DNA of 64,000 nucleotides from Paraliobacillus quinghaiensis (GTDB lineage Bacteria; Bacillota; Bacilli; Bacillales; Amphibacillaceae), in NCBI RefSeq assembly GCF_003426025.1, contig NZ_QJSH01000002.1, positions 62,001-126,000 of the forward strand, given 5' to 3'. Of the stretch, positions 1-7,168 are shown in pieces. Numbering within the stretch: the stretch's first letter is position 1; the number at the start of each line of letters is the position of its first letter. The position numbers were made by a program, and so were the translations under genes. Under the pieces are notes generated by a model. The model did not search any database. It had not been told where the DNA came from and saw only the letters and a list, made by a program, of their open reading frames with translations.

Positions 1-19
1 ATGATAATAGAGCAATAAT

Positions 20-71
20 AAAAAAGGTTAGTGTCATTTTCAGAGACAAATGTCCACGAAAGATACTAACC
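20..71 (-). terminator. Rho-independent terminator of the SIMPL transcript
   Basis: Read on the minus strand, GGTTAGTATC pairs with GACACTAACC across a loop of about 26 bases and is followed directly by six T. It closes the leftward transcript carrying the SIMPL gene and the small membrane ORF. Confidence 0.6.
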
Positions 72-76
72 ACAAA

Positions 77-211
77 TTATCTAATAATTTGCACGGATAC
101 CTTTTTTGGATCTGGTTTAGAGGTAAGTACAATAATACACATAATGAATAAAATCACTAAACTAGACACTCCGATAATTACATTGCCAGTAATTTGCGCA
201 GTACCTTTCAA
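77..211 (-). CDS. Putative small single-pass membrane protein (44 aa)
   Basis: A short TTG-initiated frame starts two bases after the stop codon of the upstream SIMPL gene and ends just before a terminator, so it would be the second gene of that transcript, perhaps by translational coupling. The predicted peptide has a polar N-terminus (MKGTAQITGN), one hydrophobic stretch at about residues 11-29 and a basic tail (SKPDPKKVSVQIIR), the layout of a small membrane peptide. There is no convincing ribosome binding site of its own. I do not recognise the family. Coding status is uncertain and rests on position and composition. Confidence 0.35.
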   Translation of the reverse strand: MKGTAQITGNVIIGVSSLVILFIMCIIVLTSKPDPKKVSVQIIR

Positions 212-213
212 TC

Positions 214-876
214 TTAAGAAACAAACTGAAACTCTACCTCAACTTTAGCCTCTATCTTTAACTGTCCAGGTTGGATAGGTGTTGAAATACCACCCACCAC
301 TTCTGAACTGGCTATTCGAAATGGAGTAGAAGGTCGCTCTATTATTTGTTCTGAAATCTTAACAGGTGTTGGATCCAGGTTAAGTCTCATTGTATTAGCA
401 ATTGTTTGTGCTTTAGTTACAGAATCTTTTAATGCCTTTTTTAATGCTTGTTGGTAATACATATCCTTATTTTTTACTGTGAATGTAATGTTTGATACCC
501 TGTTTGCACCATTAAGCACAGCAGTATCAATCACTAATCCTGTCTGATCAAGTTTTTCGATGGTAACCGAAAGTAAGTGTGTAACCTGATACCCTTTTAA
601 TTGTTGAATACCGTCAACAAAATCATATCTTGGATAAATAGTGAAATCGACTGTTTGAATATTCTCTTGAATAATTCCTAGATTGATTAAGGATTGAATT
701 ATCTGTTGAATGATTCGTGCATTTTCCTGCTGGGCAAGTTTAAGCTCTACCCCCTCCGTGACTACACCTAATTGAATTTCTGATATATTCGGTATCATTA
801 AAATTTGACTATTGCCATAGACATTAATACTTCGATTATTTAAGTTACTTGTTTGATGAACAGGAGGATTATACAT
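214..876 (-). CDS. SIMPL (DUF541) domain protein
   Basis: This 220-residue protein is almost entirely one SIMPL/DUF541 domain. The recognisable blocks are the opening beta strand (INVYGNSQI), the GVVTEG segment near residue 37, the NIQTVDFTIYPRYDF segment near residue 95, the GYQVTHLLSVTI strand, and the helical YYQQALKKALKDSVTKAQ segment near residue 140. SIMPL proteins are poorly defined; some bacterial members are periplasmic or cell-surface oligomers. No signal peptide is visible, so this copy is probably cytoplasmic or spore-associated, as are similar Bacillus proteins, which is an inference. It is the first gene of a leftward transcript ending at the terminator near position 20. The start ATG follows a weak GCGGGGA motif. 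Confidence 0.8.
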   Translation of the reverse strand: MYNPPVHQTSNLNNRSINVYGNSQILMIPNISEIQLGVVTEGVELKLAQQENARIIQQIIQSLINLGIIQENIQTVDFTIYPRYDFVDGIQQLKGYQVTHLLSVTIEKLDQTGLVIDTAVLNGANRVSNITFTVKNKDMYYQQALKKALKDSVTKAQTIANTMRLNLDPTPVKISEQIIERPSTPFRIASSEVVGGISTPIQPGQLKIEAKVEVEFQFVS

Positions 877-1065
877 TCTCTATTCCCCGCTTCCAATTTA
901 TTTATTATTTTAATTTCATGATTAGTTCCGGCCATTTATGTCTGTTTTATTAAAAAAACGTGTAGAAAAGTTCCTTATGTGTATGTGAAGTGTAAATTTA
1001 AACTATCCCACGCCAAACGAATGTCACTTTATTGTAAAAATTACAGATTTAATTCCATGAAACCA

Positions 1066-1113
1066 TTGACCGAACTGGTCATTATTGTTATATTGTAAAT
1101 GACCGAACTGGTC
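1066..1113 (+). promoter_or_regulatory. Sigma-A promoter with two TetR-type operators
   Basis: The -35 box TTGACC (1066-1071) and -10 box TATATT (1089-1094) are 17 bases apart. The 13-base sequence GACCGAACTGGTC occurs twice, at 1068-1080 overlapping the -35 box and at 1101-1113 at the expected transcription start. Each copy is an interrupted palindrome (GACC-N5-GGTC). Two identical operators flanking the -10 box directly upstream of a tetR gene indicate autorepression by the encoded regulator. Confidence 0.85.
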
Positions 1114-1139
1114 AAATGTTAAAAGAGGAGGGGTTTTTA

Positions 1140-1748
1140 GTGAATGAAAACTTTTACAGTCTACATGCTGAAAAACAAACACGTGTCATCAATGCCGCTT
1201 TAAAAGAGTTTGTCAAAAATGGTTTTGAAAAAGCATCAACAAATGAGATTGTAAAAGGAGCTGGAATCTCAAAAGGATCATTGTTCAATTATTTTAATAA
1301 TAAAAAGGATCTGTATTTCTTTTTAATTGAACATTCTCTTAAAGTAGTTGAAACGATTTATGATGAAATAGATTTAACAGAAACAGACATTTTTAATAGG
1401 TTGGAGCAATTTGGTCTAACTAAATTTGCGATTCAAAAAAAAACGCCTCAAATTTTTGATTTTCTTTTATCTGTTAAGAAAGAGGAAGCAGACGAAGTGA
1501 GAGCGGATATTGCTAAAATACTTGACGACACGTTGGAAGAGGGCTTGGGGAAAATTTATCAAAATATTGACTACTCCAAATTTCGTGAAGATATTGATAT
1601 TCAACGAGCAATTGAAATTATAAATTGGACGATGATTGGTTTTGCAGAGAAAGAGGGTAATGTTGATTCCGTTCAAGATATTGATATTGAAATATATAAG
1701 GAATGGCACAATTATTCAGAGTTATTGAGACGTTGTTTTTACAAATAA
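1140..1748 (+). CDS. TetR-family transcriptional repressor of the adjacent ABC exporter
   Basis: The 202-residue protein has the TetR N-terminal helix-turn-helix: RVINAALKEFVKNGFEKAST, then NEIVKGAGISKGSLFNYFNNKKDLY at roughly residues 15-60. The C-terminal ligand domain is all-helical and not conserved. I chose the GTG at 1140 because AGAGGAGGGG lies seven bases upstream; the in-frame ATG at 1116 would place that ribosome binding site inside the gene. The gene heads an operon with the two ABC transporter genes, with a 13-base gap to the ATPase. Two identical operator palindromes in its promoter point to autoregulation. The natural inducer is unknown but is likely an export substrate of the transporter. 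Confidence 0.88.
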   Translation: MNENFYSLHAEKQTRVINAALKEFVKNGFEKASTNEIVKGAGISKGSLFNYFNNKKDLYFFLIEHSLKVVETIYDEIDLTETDIFNRLEQFGLTKFAIQKKTPQIFDFLLSVKKEEADEVRADIAKILDDTLEEGLGKIYQNIDYSKFREDIDIQRAIEIINWTMIGFAEKEGNVDSVQDIDIEIYKEWHNYSELLRRCFYK

Positions 1749-1761
1749 GGGAGGAATAACG

Positions 1762-2679
1762 ATGAGTCTATTGAAAGTAACAAATTTAACGAAGAAATTT
1801 GGGACGTTTACCGCTTTAGATAAGGTAAACCTAGAAGTGAATAAAGGGGAAATATATGGTTTCATTGGCCCAAATGGTGCAGGAAAATCAACAACAATTC
1901 GCGTACTCTTAGGTATATTAAAAGCAACAGATGGAGATGTAAAACTCTTTGATAAGGATGCGTGGAGTGACGCGGTTGAGATTCATAGACGCGTTGCTTA
2001 TGTACCTGGTGATGTGAATTTATGGCCTAACCTTACAGGTGGAGAAGTGATCGATTTATTTGTTAAGTTACGCGGGTCCAATAACAAGAGTAGACGGGAA
2101 GAGTTGATTAAGAAATTTGACTTAGATCCAACTAAGAAGTGTCGGACATATTCCAAAGGGAACCGTCAAAAAGTAGCGTTGATTGCTGCGTTTTCTTCTG
2201 ATGCTGATTTGTATATTTTAGATGAACCAACATCAGGACTTGATCCGTTGATGGAGCAAATTTTCCAAGAATGTGTCTTTGATTTAAAGAGACAAGGAAA
2301 AAGTGTGTTGTTATCTAGCCACATTCTCTCAGAAGTAGAAAAATTATGTGATAAAGTAGCAATTATTCGTGAAGGGACTATTATCGAGACTGGTACATTA
2401 AATGAGTTGCGTCACCTAACACGAACACAGATCCTTGTTGATACAAAGCAGCCGATTGAGAAGTTAGCTGAATTAAAAGGGATGCATGAAATTGAAGAAA
2501 CAGAACAAGGTCTTTCGTTCCAAGTAGATACAGATCAAATGGATCAAGTGATGCGGCACATTAGTCAGTTTGGTATTGTGAAGATTGAAAGTGCGCCACC
2601 AACATTGGAAGATTTATTTATGCGTCATTATGAGGGTACTGAAAAAGTTGATGTATCAGGAGCTGGAGGTGCGCAGTAA
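1762..2679 (+). CDS. ABC exporter ATP-binding subunit
   Basis: A 305-residue ABC ATPase of the multidrug/antibiotic export type. Walker A is GPNGAGKST at residues 36-44, the signature motif is the variant YSKGNRQK near residue 136, Walker B is LYILDEPTSGLDP near residue 152, and the H-loop is SSHIL near residue 187. The C-terminal 85 residues form the extension common in DrrA-like exporters. A GGGAGGA site precedes the ATG. The stop overlaps the start of the permease gene by one base (TAATG), so the two subunits are translationally coupled and should form one transporter energised at the cytoplasmic face. Confidence 0.92.
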   Translation: MSLLKVTNLTKKFGTFTALDKVNLEVNKGEIYGFIGPNGAGKSTTIRVLLGILKATDGDVKLFDKDAWSDAVEIHRRVAYVPGDVNLWPNLTGGEVIDLFVKLRGSNNKSRREELIKKFDLDPTKKCRTYSKGNRQKVALIAAFSSDADLYILDEPTSGLDPLMEQIFQECVFDLKRQGKSVLLSSHILSEVEKLCDKVAIIREGTIIETGTLNELRHLTRTQILVDTKQPIEKLAELKGMHEIEETEQGLSFQVDTDQMDQVMRHISQFGIVKIESAPPTLEDLFMRHYEGTEKVDVSGAGGAQ

Positions 2680-4277
2680 TGGCTAACAATTCATTTGTTA
2701 AAACAGGTTATCTTACTCGATTTATCCTTCGCCTGGATCGATTTAGAATTTCATTATGGTTAGTTGGTCTTACTTTTTTTACATTGATCGTTCCAGTTGC
2801 CTATACTGGTTTGTATGAGAATCAGCAGGAAAGAGATGCTATGGCTGTAACAATGGAGAATCCAGCGATGATCGCAATGGTTGGGCCTGGTAATATAGAA
2901 AATTATACGACTGGCGTAATGACTGCTCACCAAATGTTATTGATAACAGCTGTTGTTGTCGGGATAATGAGCATTTTACTTCTAACACGTCATACAAGAG
3001 CTGATGAAGAAGATGGGTTAATCGAGATGATTCGGTCTTTACCTACTGGGCGTCTTTCTTATTTAAATGCTTCATTACTAGTTATAAGCGGGGTAAGTGT
3101 TGCATTAGCATTAATCACAGGTTTTGGGTTATATGCACTCGGGATTGAAAGTATGGATCTGGAAGGGTCTTTACTGTATGGTGCTGCACTTGGTGGAACA
3201 GGTTTATTGTTTGCTGGAGTTACGGCTGTCTTTGCTCAATTAGCTGAAACTTCTCGAGGAACAATCGGGTGGTCTATAGCAATTTTACTGTTCACTTACC
3301 TTTTTAGAGCTATTACAGATGTTAGTGATGAGGCACTTTCTTGGATTTCACCATTAGGATGGGTAACCAAAACAGAAGCGTATGATGCTAACCATTGGGG
3401 TCCTATTTTTATTTTGATAGGTGTTTCTGTACTTTTATTTATTCTAGCAAACTATTTGCATGCAATACGAGATTTAGAGAGAAGCTTTTTGCCATCTAAA
3501 CCAGGTCGACGAACAGCAACACGTTTCTTGCAAAGTCCAATTGGTTTAGCGATAAGACTTCAACGTACAGGAATGATTGCTTGGGCAGTTGGTATATTTT
3601 TAATAGGTATCTCTTACGGTTCTGTTTTAGGGGATATGGAAACATTTTTTGAAGGTAATGAAATGATGGAGCAAATGTTTCAATTGACTGAGGGAGGTTC
3701 TATTACAGAGCAATTTATTCCTATGTTGCTAATTGTGATGGCGATTATGTCAACAATCCCGCCTATAATGGCAATGAATAAATTACGTGGGGAAGAGAAA
3801 AAAGATCGGCTTGAACATTTGCTAGGTAGAGCGGTATCACGAACACGACTTATGGGTGGATATGTAGTTCTTTCTGTTGTGAATGGCTTTGTGATGGTTT
3901 CTCTTTCTGCTATCGGTCTATGGTCTGCTGGAACAGCTGTGATGGAGGAAGGCTTAGAGTTCAGCATGATTTACGGTGCTTCGATGTCATATTTTCCAGC
4001 GGTTCTCGTAATGATAGGGCTTGCGGTGTTTCTTATGGGCTATTTTCCAAAGTATACGACGCTTGTGTGGCTAGAACTATTCTATTCTTTTATCGTTCTT
4101 TATTTGGGCGGATTAATGCAATTCCCAGAGTGGGTAGGGAAACTGTCTCCATTTGACTACATTCCACAGGTTCCAAGTGAAGATGTATCTGTTATGACAT
4201 TAGTAATGTTAACTGTTATTGCAATTGTATTAATGGTTATTGGGTTTATTGGTTTTAATAAACGTGATATAGATTAA
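2679..4277 (+). CDS. ABC-2-type exporter permease, polyketide/antibiotic exporter-like
   Basis: A 532-residue polytopic membrane protein with about twelve hydrophobic segments arranged as two halves of about six, separated by a basic cytoplasmic loop near residues 265-285 (ERSFLPSKPGRRTATR). Length and two-half architecture fit the TnrB-like 'exporter of polyketide antibiotics' group of ABC-2 permeases, in which one chain supplies both transmembrane halves. The ATG overlaps the ATPase stop codon and uses a GGAGGT site inside the ATPase gene. It is the last gene of the TetR-controlled operon; an AT-rich hairpin follows. The substrate cannot be read from sequence; detergent-like or antibiotic compounds are plausible. 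Confidence 0.85.
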   Translation: MANNSFVKTGYLTRFILRLDRFRISLWLVGLTFFTLIVPVAYTGLYENQQERDAMAVTMENPAMIAMVGPGNIENYTTGVMTAHQMLLITAVVVGIMSILLLTRHTRADEEDGLIEMIRSLPTGRLSYLNASLLVISGVSVALALITGFGLYALGIESMDLEGSLLYGAALGGTGLLFAGVTAVFAQLAETSRGTIGWSIAILLFTYLFRAITDVSDEALSWISPLGWVTKTEAYDANHWGPIFILIGVSVLLFILANYLHAIRDLERSFLPSKPGRRTATRFLQSPIGLAIRLQRTGMIAWAVGIFLIGISYGSVLGDMETFFEGNEMMEQMFQLTEGGSITEQFIPMLLIVMAIMSTIPPIMAMNKLRGEEKKDRLEHLLGRAVSRTRLMGGYVVLSVVNGFVMVSLSAIGLWSAGTAVMEEGLEFSMIYGASMSYFPAVLVMIGLAVFLMGYFPKYTTLVWLELFYSFIVLYLGGLMQFPEWVGKLSPFDYIPQVPSEDVSVMTLVMLTVIAIVLMVIGFIGFNKRDID

Positions 4278-4343
4278 TGTGATCTAGTTTTGAAAACACC
4301 ACCTAGTTGACACCTTATCGTGTTCGGTTTAATAAGTTAAAAT

Positions 4344-4385
4344 AAATAAGCAGTCCAATTGACAGATGAGTTGAACTGCTTATTT
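4344..4385 (+). terminator. Hairpin terminator after the ABC exporter operon
   Basis: AAATAAGCAGT pairs with ACTGCTTATTT across a loop of about 20 bases and runs into TTTTG. It lies 66 bases after the permease stop and ends 39 bases before the next start codon. Confidence 0.6.
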
Positions 4386-4424
4386 TGTTATCAAACAATG
4401 TTAGGACTTAAAGGTGGAAGAGCA

Positions 4425-5249
4425 ATGAAGTATGTTTCATTAATGCGGGATGAATTAAAAAAGAAAATATTAAATTTTCTCTATGAAGATGAATTGTTTA
4501 ATCCATTCCTTATTCATTTTATAGAAAATCAACCTGAAAATATAGGCGAATTATATATCACAGAATCAGACGGTTGTGTTGAGAATATTCTACATATGAA
4601 GTTTGATGGTAATTCATACTTTACAAACTTTTATCCTAAAAATGAAAAAGGTTATCGTGCAATTGCCGAACAACTTCAATTGTTAAATTATAATAGAGTA
4701 TTACTATCAGGGAAAAGGAAAGATGTATCTAAGATCTTATCTTATTTTACTAAAGACCTGAAATCTGCCCCAGATATTTATTATAAATTTGATGTTAATC
4801 AATACTTTAAGCAGACTACATATCCAGATATTACATTTAGAGTCGCTACTTGCTGTCAAAGTGATATGAATAAGATTAGTGAATTTATGATAGGCTTTTT
4901 TAAACCTACAAGTGAGAAGGGAATTGCGGATCTAACTGATAAAAACAAATTACTTGAAGACTTAAAGGTAGGCATTTATTTTATTGAATATAAAGGGCAA
5001 CCAATAGGGATGGCTCGATATAGTGGGAAGACTAAGAATTTTATAGATATCACTACTGTCTATATTGATCCAGACTATAGAGGGAAAGGCTTCGGGAAAA
5101 AATTAATGGCATATATGGTTGATGATATTTTGTCTGTTAACAAGATACCAGTAACACAAACTTCGTCATCAAATCCTATAGCAAAAAAGACATATGAATC
5201 CTTGGGTTTTATCAAACAAGATGACTATTCATTTGAATTTATCTCTTAA
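4425..5249 (+). CDS. GNAT-family N-acetyltransferase
   Basis: A 274-residue protein whose C-terminal half is a GNAT acetyltransferase fold. Strands and acetyl-CoA loop are visible as IDITTVYIDPDYRGKGFGKKLMAYM (R/Q-x-x-G-x-G/A loop) near residue 200, followed by TSSSNPIAKKTYESLGF. The N-terminal half has weak family resemblance and may be a second, degenerate GNAT-like domain, as in two-domain Bacillus acetyltransferases. I chose the ATG at 4425 because AAGGTGG lies eight bases upstream; the frame is open back to 4359, but that region overlaps the terminator hairpin. The substrate is unknown. Confidence 0.8.
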   Translation: MKYVSLMRDELKKKILNFLYEDELFNPFLIHFIENQPENIGELYITESDGCVENILHMKFDGNSYFTNFYPKNEKGYRAIAEQLQLLNYNRVLLSGKRKDVSKILSYFTKDLKSAPDIYYKFDVNQYFKQTTYPDITFRVATCCQSDMNKISEFMIGFFKPTSEKGIADLTDKNKLLEDLKVGIYFIEYKGQPIGMARYSGKTKNFIDITTVYIDPDYRGKGFGKKLMAYMVDDILSVNKIPVTQTSSSNPIAKKTYESLGFIKQDDYSFEFIS

Positions 5250-5284
5250 CAATCAAACAATATCCTAGTTTATTTTTAAAATAG

Positions 5285-5313
5285 TTGCTTTTATTAGAAG
5301 TAGCTGTTATAGT
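5285..5313 (+). promoter_or_regulatory. Promoter of the cold-shock gene, with long leader
   Basis: TTGCTT (5285-5290) and TATAGT (5308-5313) are 17 bases apart. Initiation near 5320 would give a leader of about 120 bases before the csp start, the length expected for cold-shock mRNAs whose structured 5' UTR controls translation. Confidence 0.6.
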
Positions 5314-5440
5314 TAACCATGTTATTAATGTTTAGTGAGTAGTAAGGAAAGAGTAGATATTTGAACTTTTCGCCTTTAATATCTAATTGAGCATCAATAG
5401 TAATAAATTGTGGAATATATCCACATAGGAGGAAACAAAC

Positions 5441-5641
5441 ATGCAAGAAGGTACAGTAAAATGGTTTAACGCAGACAAAGGTTTCGGTTTCATCGAAGTT
5501 GACGGAGGAGAAGACGTATTCGTTCATTTCTCAGCTATTCAAGGCGAAGGGTTTAAAACATTAGATGAAGGCCAAAAAGTTAGTTTTGAAGTAGAACAAG
5601 GTCAACGTGGACCACAAGCTACTAACGTTAACAAAATATAA
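5441..5641 (+). CDS. cspB: Cold-shock protein, CspA/CspB family
   Basis: A 66-residue cold-shock domain protein, the full normal length of the family. RNP1 is GFGFIEV and RNP2 is VFVHFSAI; the opening [10 protein letters not shown] is diagnostic. These small beta-barrels bind single-stranded RNA and DNA and act as RNA chaperones at low temperature and in stationary phase. The ATG follows a consensus AGGAGG site. The gene is monocistronic, with its own promoter, a leader of about 120 bases and an adjacent terminator. Which csp paralogue (B, C or D) it corresponds to cannot be decided from sequence alone, so the symbol marks the family only. Confidence 0.95.
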   Translation: MQEGTVKWFNADKGFGFIEVDGGEDVFVHFSAIQGEGFKTLDEGQKVSFEVEQGQRGPQATNVNKI

Positions 5642-5650
5642 TAACTTTTT

Positions 5651-5687
5651 AAAAAGGACTCTATTTTAGAGTTCTTTTTTTTGTGTA
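5651..5687 (+). terminator. Terminator of the cold-shock gene
   Basis: GGACTCTA pairs with TAGAGTTC (one G-T pair) over a tight loop and is followed by a run of T. Confidence 0.8.
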
Positions 5688-5744
5688 GTAATTTATGATA
5701 AAGTTAACTATATCTGAAATTCAACATTAAAGGATGAAATTATA

Positions 5745-6701
5745 TTGAATATAAAAGAAGAGCAGTTGTCGCACTATGTATATAGTTGCGCTTATCCTGA
5801 GGATGAAAAATCGTTGTGCGCTTTAGAAATGCGTGCATTTTTTAATAAAGAATCTACATCTAATGTTTTGGAAAGCACGATAGCAGTTGATCCTACGCGT
5901 AGTCCATTTCTTAAGGAAAGAATTCATGTGATGTGTGAAGGTGAAAATATAGAGGAACTCATTGAACAAGTGAAAGAAGTAGAGTTAAATGGAGAAACAT
6001 TTAAAATTATTTATGTCAAAAATCCAGGTTTAGCTAAGGATGAAAAAGAAGATTTCGAGATGAGGCGCACTGTTGAGAAAGAGGTTGGCTTGCATGTTAC
6101 TGGAGAGCCTGATCTAGATTCACCAGATCGTTTGCTAGGTGTCATGCATGTAAACGGACGCTGGATATTTGGCGATTATGCTAAAAATGAGCCTGTTTGG
6201 TTACATCATCAAAACAAGCCGCATAGTTACTCAACTTCACTTAATACACGTGTTGCAAGAGCGGTTGTCAACATTGCAATTCCAAATCCAATTGGCATAA
6301 AGGCAATTGATCCATGTTGCGGGATTGGGACAGTTCTAGTTGAAGCCCAGTCAATGGGTATTGATATTGTGGGAAGCGATCGAAACCCTCTGATCATGGA
6401 TGGTGCAAGAGAAAACAGCGCACACTTTGGTTTTACTGGGAAAATACATTTACAAGATATCCGAGATGTGACAGGCCAATATGATGTAGCAATTATTGAT
6501 TTGCCTTATAATTTGTGTTCTGTGATAACGTATCAAGAACAGTTGGAAATGCTTCAAAGCGCACGTAGCTTTGCAAAGAAAGTTGTTGTGGTTACGGTTG
6601 AGCCAATCGATGACGTTCTTGATAAGGCTGATTTTAACATTGTCGATCGTGCAGTGGCTAAAAAAGGGCAGTTCATACGTGAGGTTATTGTATGTGAGTG
6701 A
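5745..6701 (+). CDS. TRM11-like SAM-dependent RNA methyltransferase (UPF0020 family)
   Basis: A 318-residue protein with the UPF0020/TRM11 arrangement: an N-terminal substrate-binding part (residues about 1-170) and a C-terminal Rossmann methylase. The SAM motif is IDPCCGIGTV near residue 185, the motif II acidic residue follows in VGSDRNP, and the catalytic motif is DLPYNL near residue 253, of the [DN]-[LP]-P-Y type seen in exocyclic amino methylases acting on tRNA or DNA. Related bacterial proteins are annotated as tRNA guanosine-N2 methylases, but the position modified is not known here. Start is the TTG at 5745, preceded by AAAGGATG. It stands alone, followed by the small RNA gene. Confidence 0.82.
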   Translation: MNIKEEQLSHYVYSCAYPEDEKSLCALEMRAFFNKESTSNVLESTIAVDPTRSPFLKERIHVMCEGENIEELIEQVKEVELNGETFKIIYVKNPGLAKDEKEDFEMRRTVEKEVGLHVTGEPDLDSPDRLLGVMHVNGRWIFGDYAKNEPVWLHHQNKPHSYSTSLNTRVARAVVNIAIPNPIGIKAIDPCCGIGTVLVEAQSMGIDIVGSDRNPLIMDGARENSAHFGFTGKIHLQDIRDVTGQYDVAIIDLPYNLCSVITYQEQLEMLQSARSFAKKVVVVTVEPIDDVLDKADFNIVDRAVAKKGQFIREVIVCE

Positions 6702-6737
6702 TTGTAGCTCGTCCTGAATAGTCTCCATAAATTAACA

Positions 6738-6766
6738 TTGTACTTCTAATCAAGCCGTGGTATAGT
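6738..6766 (+). promoter_or_regulatory. Sigma-A promoter of the small RNA gene
   Basis: TTGTAC (6738-6743) and TATAGT (6761-6766) with an exact 17-base spacer. No open frame of note follows; a structured non-coding sequence and terminator do. Confidence 0.75.
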
Positions 6767-6772
6767 ATTAGA

Positions 6773-6918
6773 GCGATGAGCTATTTTGCGTAAGTCGAAG
6801 GACGAGCTTTAGTGCTAACGTTGAATGTGGTCAACGGTTCTTTGCCGCAAAACGTACATGACACTTGATGAGTCAAGTGTAAGAAAAGTCGGTACCAGTA
6901 ATGGTGCCGGCTTTTTTC
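6773..6918 (+). ncRNA. Unassigned structured small RNA (about 145 nt)
   Basis: A transcription unit with its own promoter, no credible ORF and a strong terminator. Visible helices are TTTTGCG (6784-6790) with CGCAAAA (6846-6852), which encloses CGTTGA/TCAACG (6819-6824 with 6831-6836); then a perfect 8-bp hairpin ACACTTGA-TGAG-TCAAGTGT (6861-6880); then the terminator stem 6888-6911 followed by six T. I considered 6S RNA, the T-box, SRP RNA, RNase P and common riboswitches, and none fits what I know of their conserved cores. It may be a trans-acting sRNA. Any leader role for the downstream GGDEF operon is unlikely, since the terminator lies 250 bases before that gene. Confidence 0.6.
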
Positions 6919-7059
6919 TGTATTCATATACTGAACAAAGCACAATCTACTACTACGTGTTATTATAAAATAATAATAGAATCGACAAAATAGTATGAAA
7001 TACGAGCGAAAAATAGTTACTGGCGTGCTTGTTCAATAAATAAATTAATGGGGTTTTCA

Positions 7060-7108
7060 TTTCAGAAATTATTAACCAACTCTTGCTAGGTTAACAATTT
7101 CTCTGAAA
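7060..7108 (+). promoter_or_regulatory. Imperfect inverted repeat upstream of the c-di-GMP/EPS operon
   Basis: TTTCAGAAATTATTAACC (7060-7077) is the near reverse complement of 7089-7108 (GGTTAACAATTTCTCTGAAA), with an 11-base spacer. No T-run follows, so it is not a simple terminator. It sits immediately upstream of the sigma-B-like promoter and may be an operator. Confidence 0.5.
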
Positions 7109-7110
7109 AG

Positions 7111-7136
7111 GTTAAAACACCTCTATCTTTGGGTAA
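7111..7136 (+). promoter_or_regulatory. Sigma-B-type promoter of the c-di-GMP/EPS operon
   Basis: GTTAAA (7111-7116), 14 bases, then GGGTAA (7131-7136) fits the general-stress sigma-B pattern (GTTTAA, 12-14 bases, GGGTAT). Initiation near 7145 would give a short leader carrying the AAGAGGGGGG site of the first gene. Confidence 0.6.
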
Positions 7137-7168
7137 TACATAGAGTATATTAAGAGGGGGGATCCTCA

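Noticed and set aside
6773-6918. T-box or other riboswitch for the GGDEF operon
   Set aside because: No T-box core (TGGTACCGCG) and no c-di-GMP riboswitch core are seen, and the terminator is about 250 bases before the gene, with a separate promoter between.
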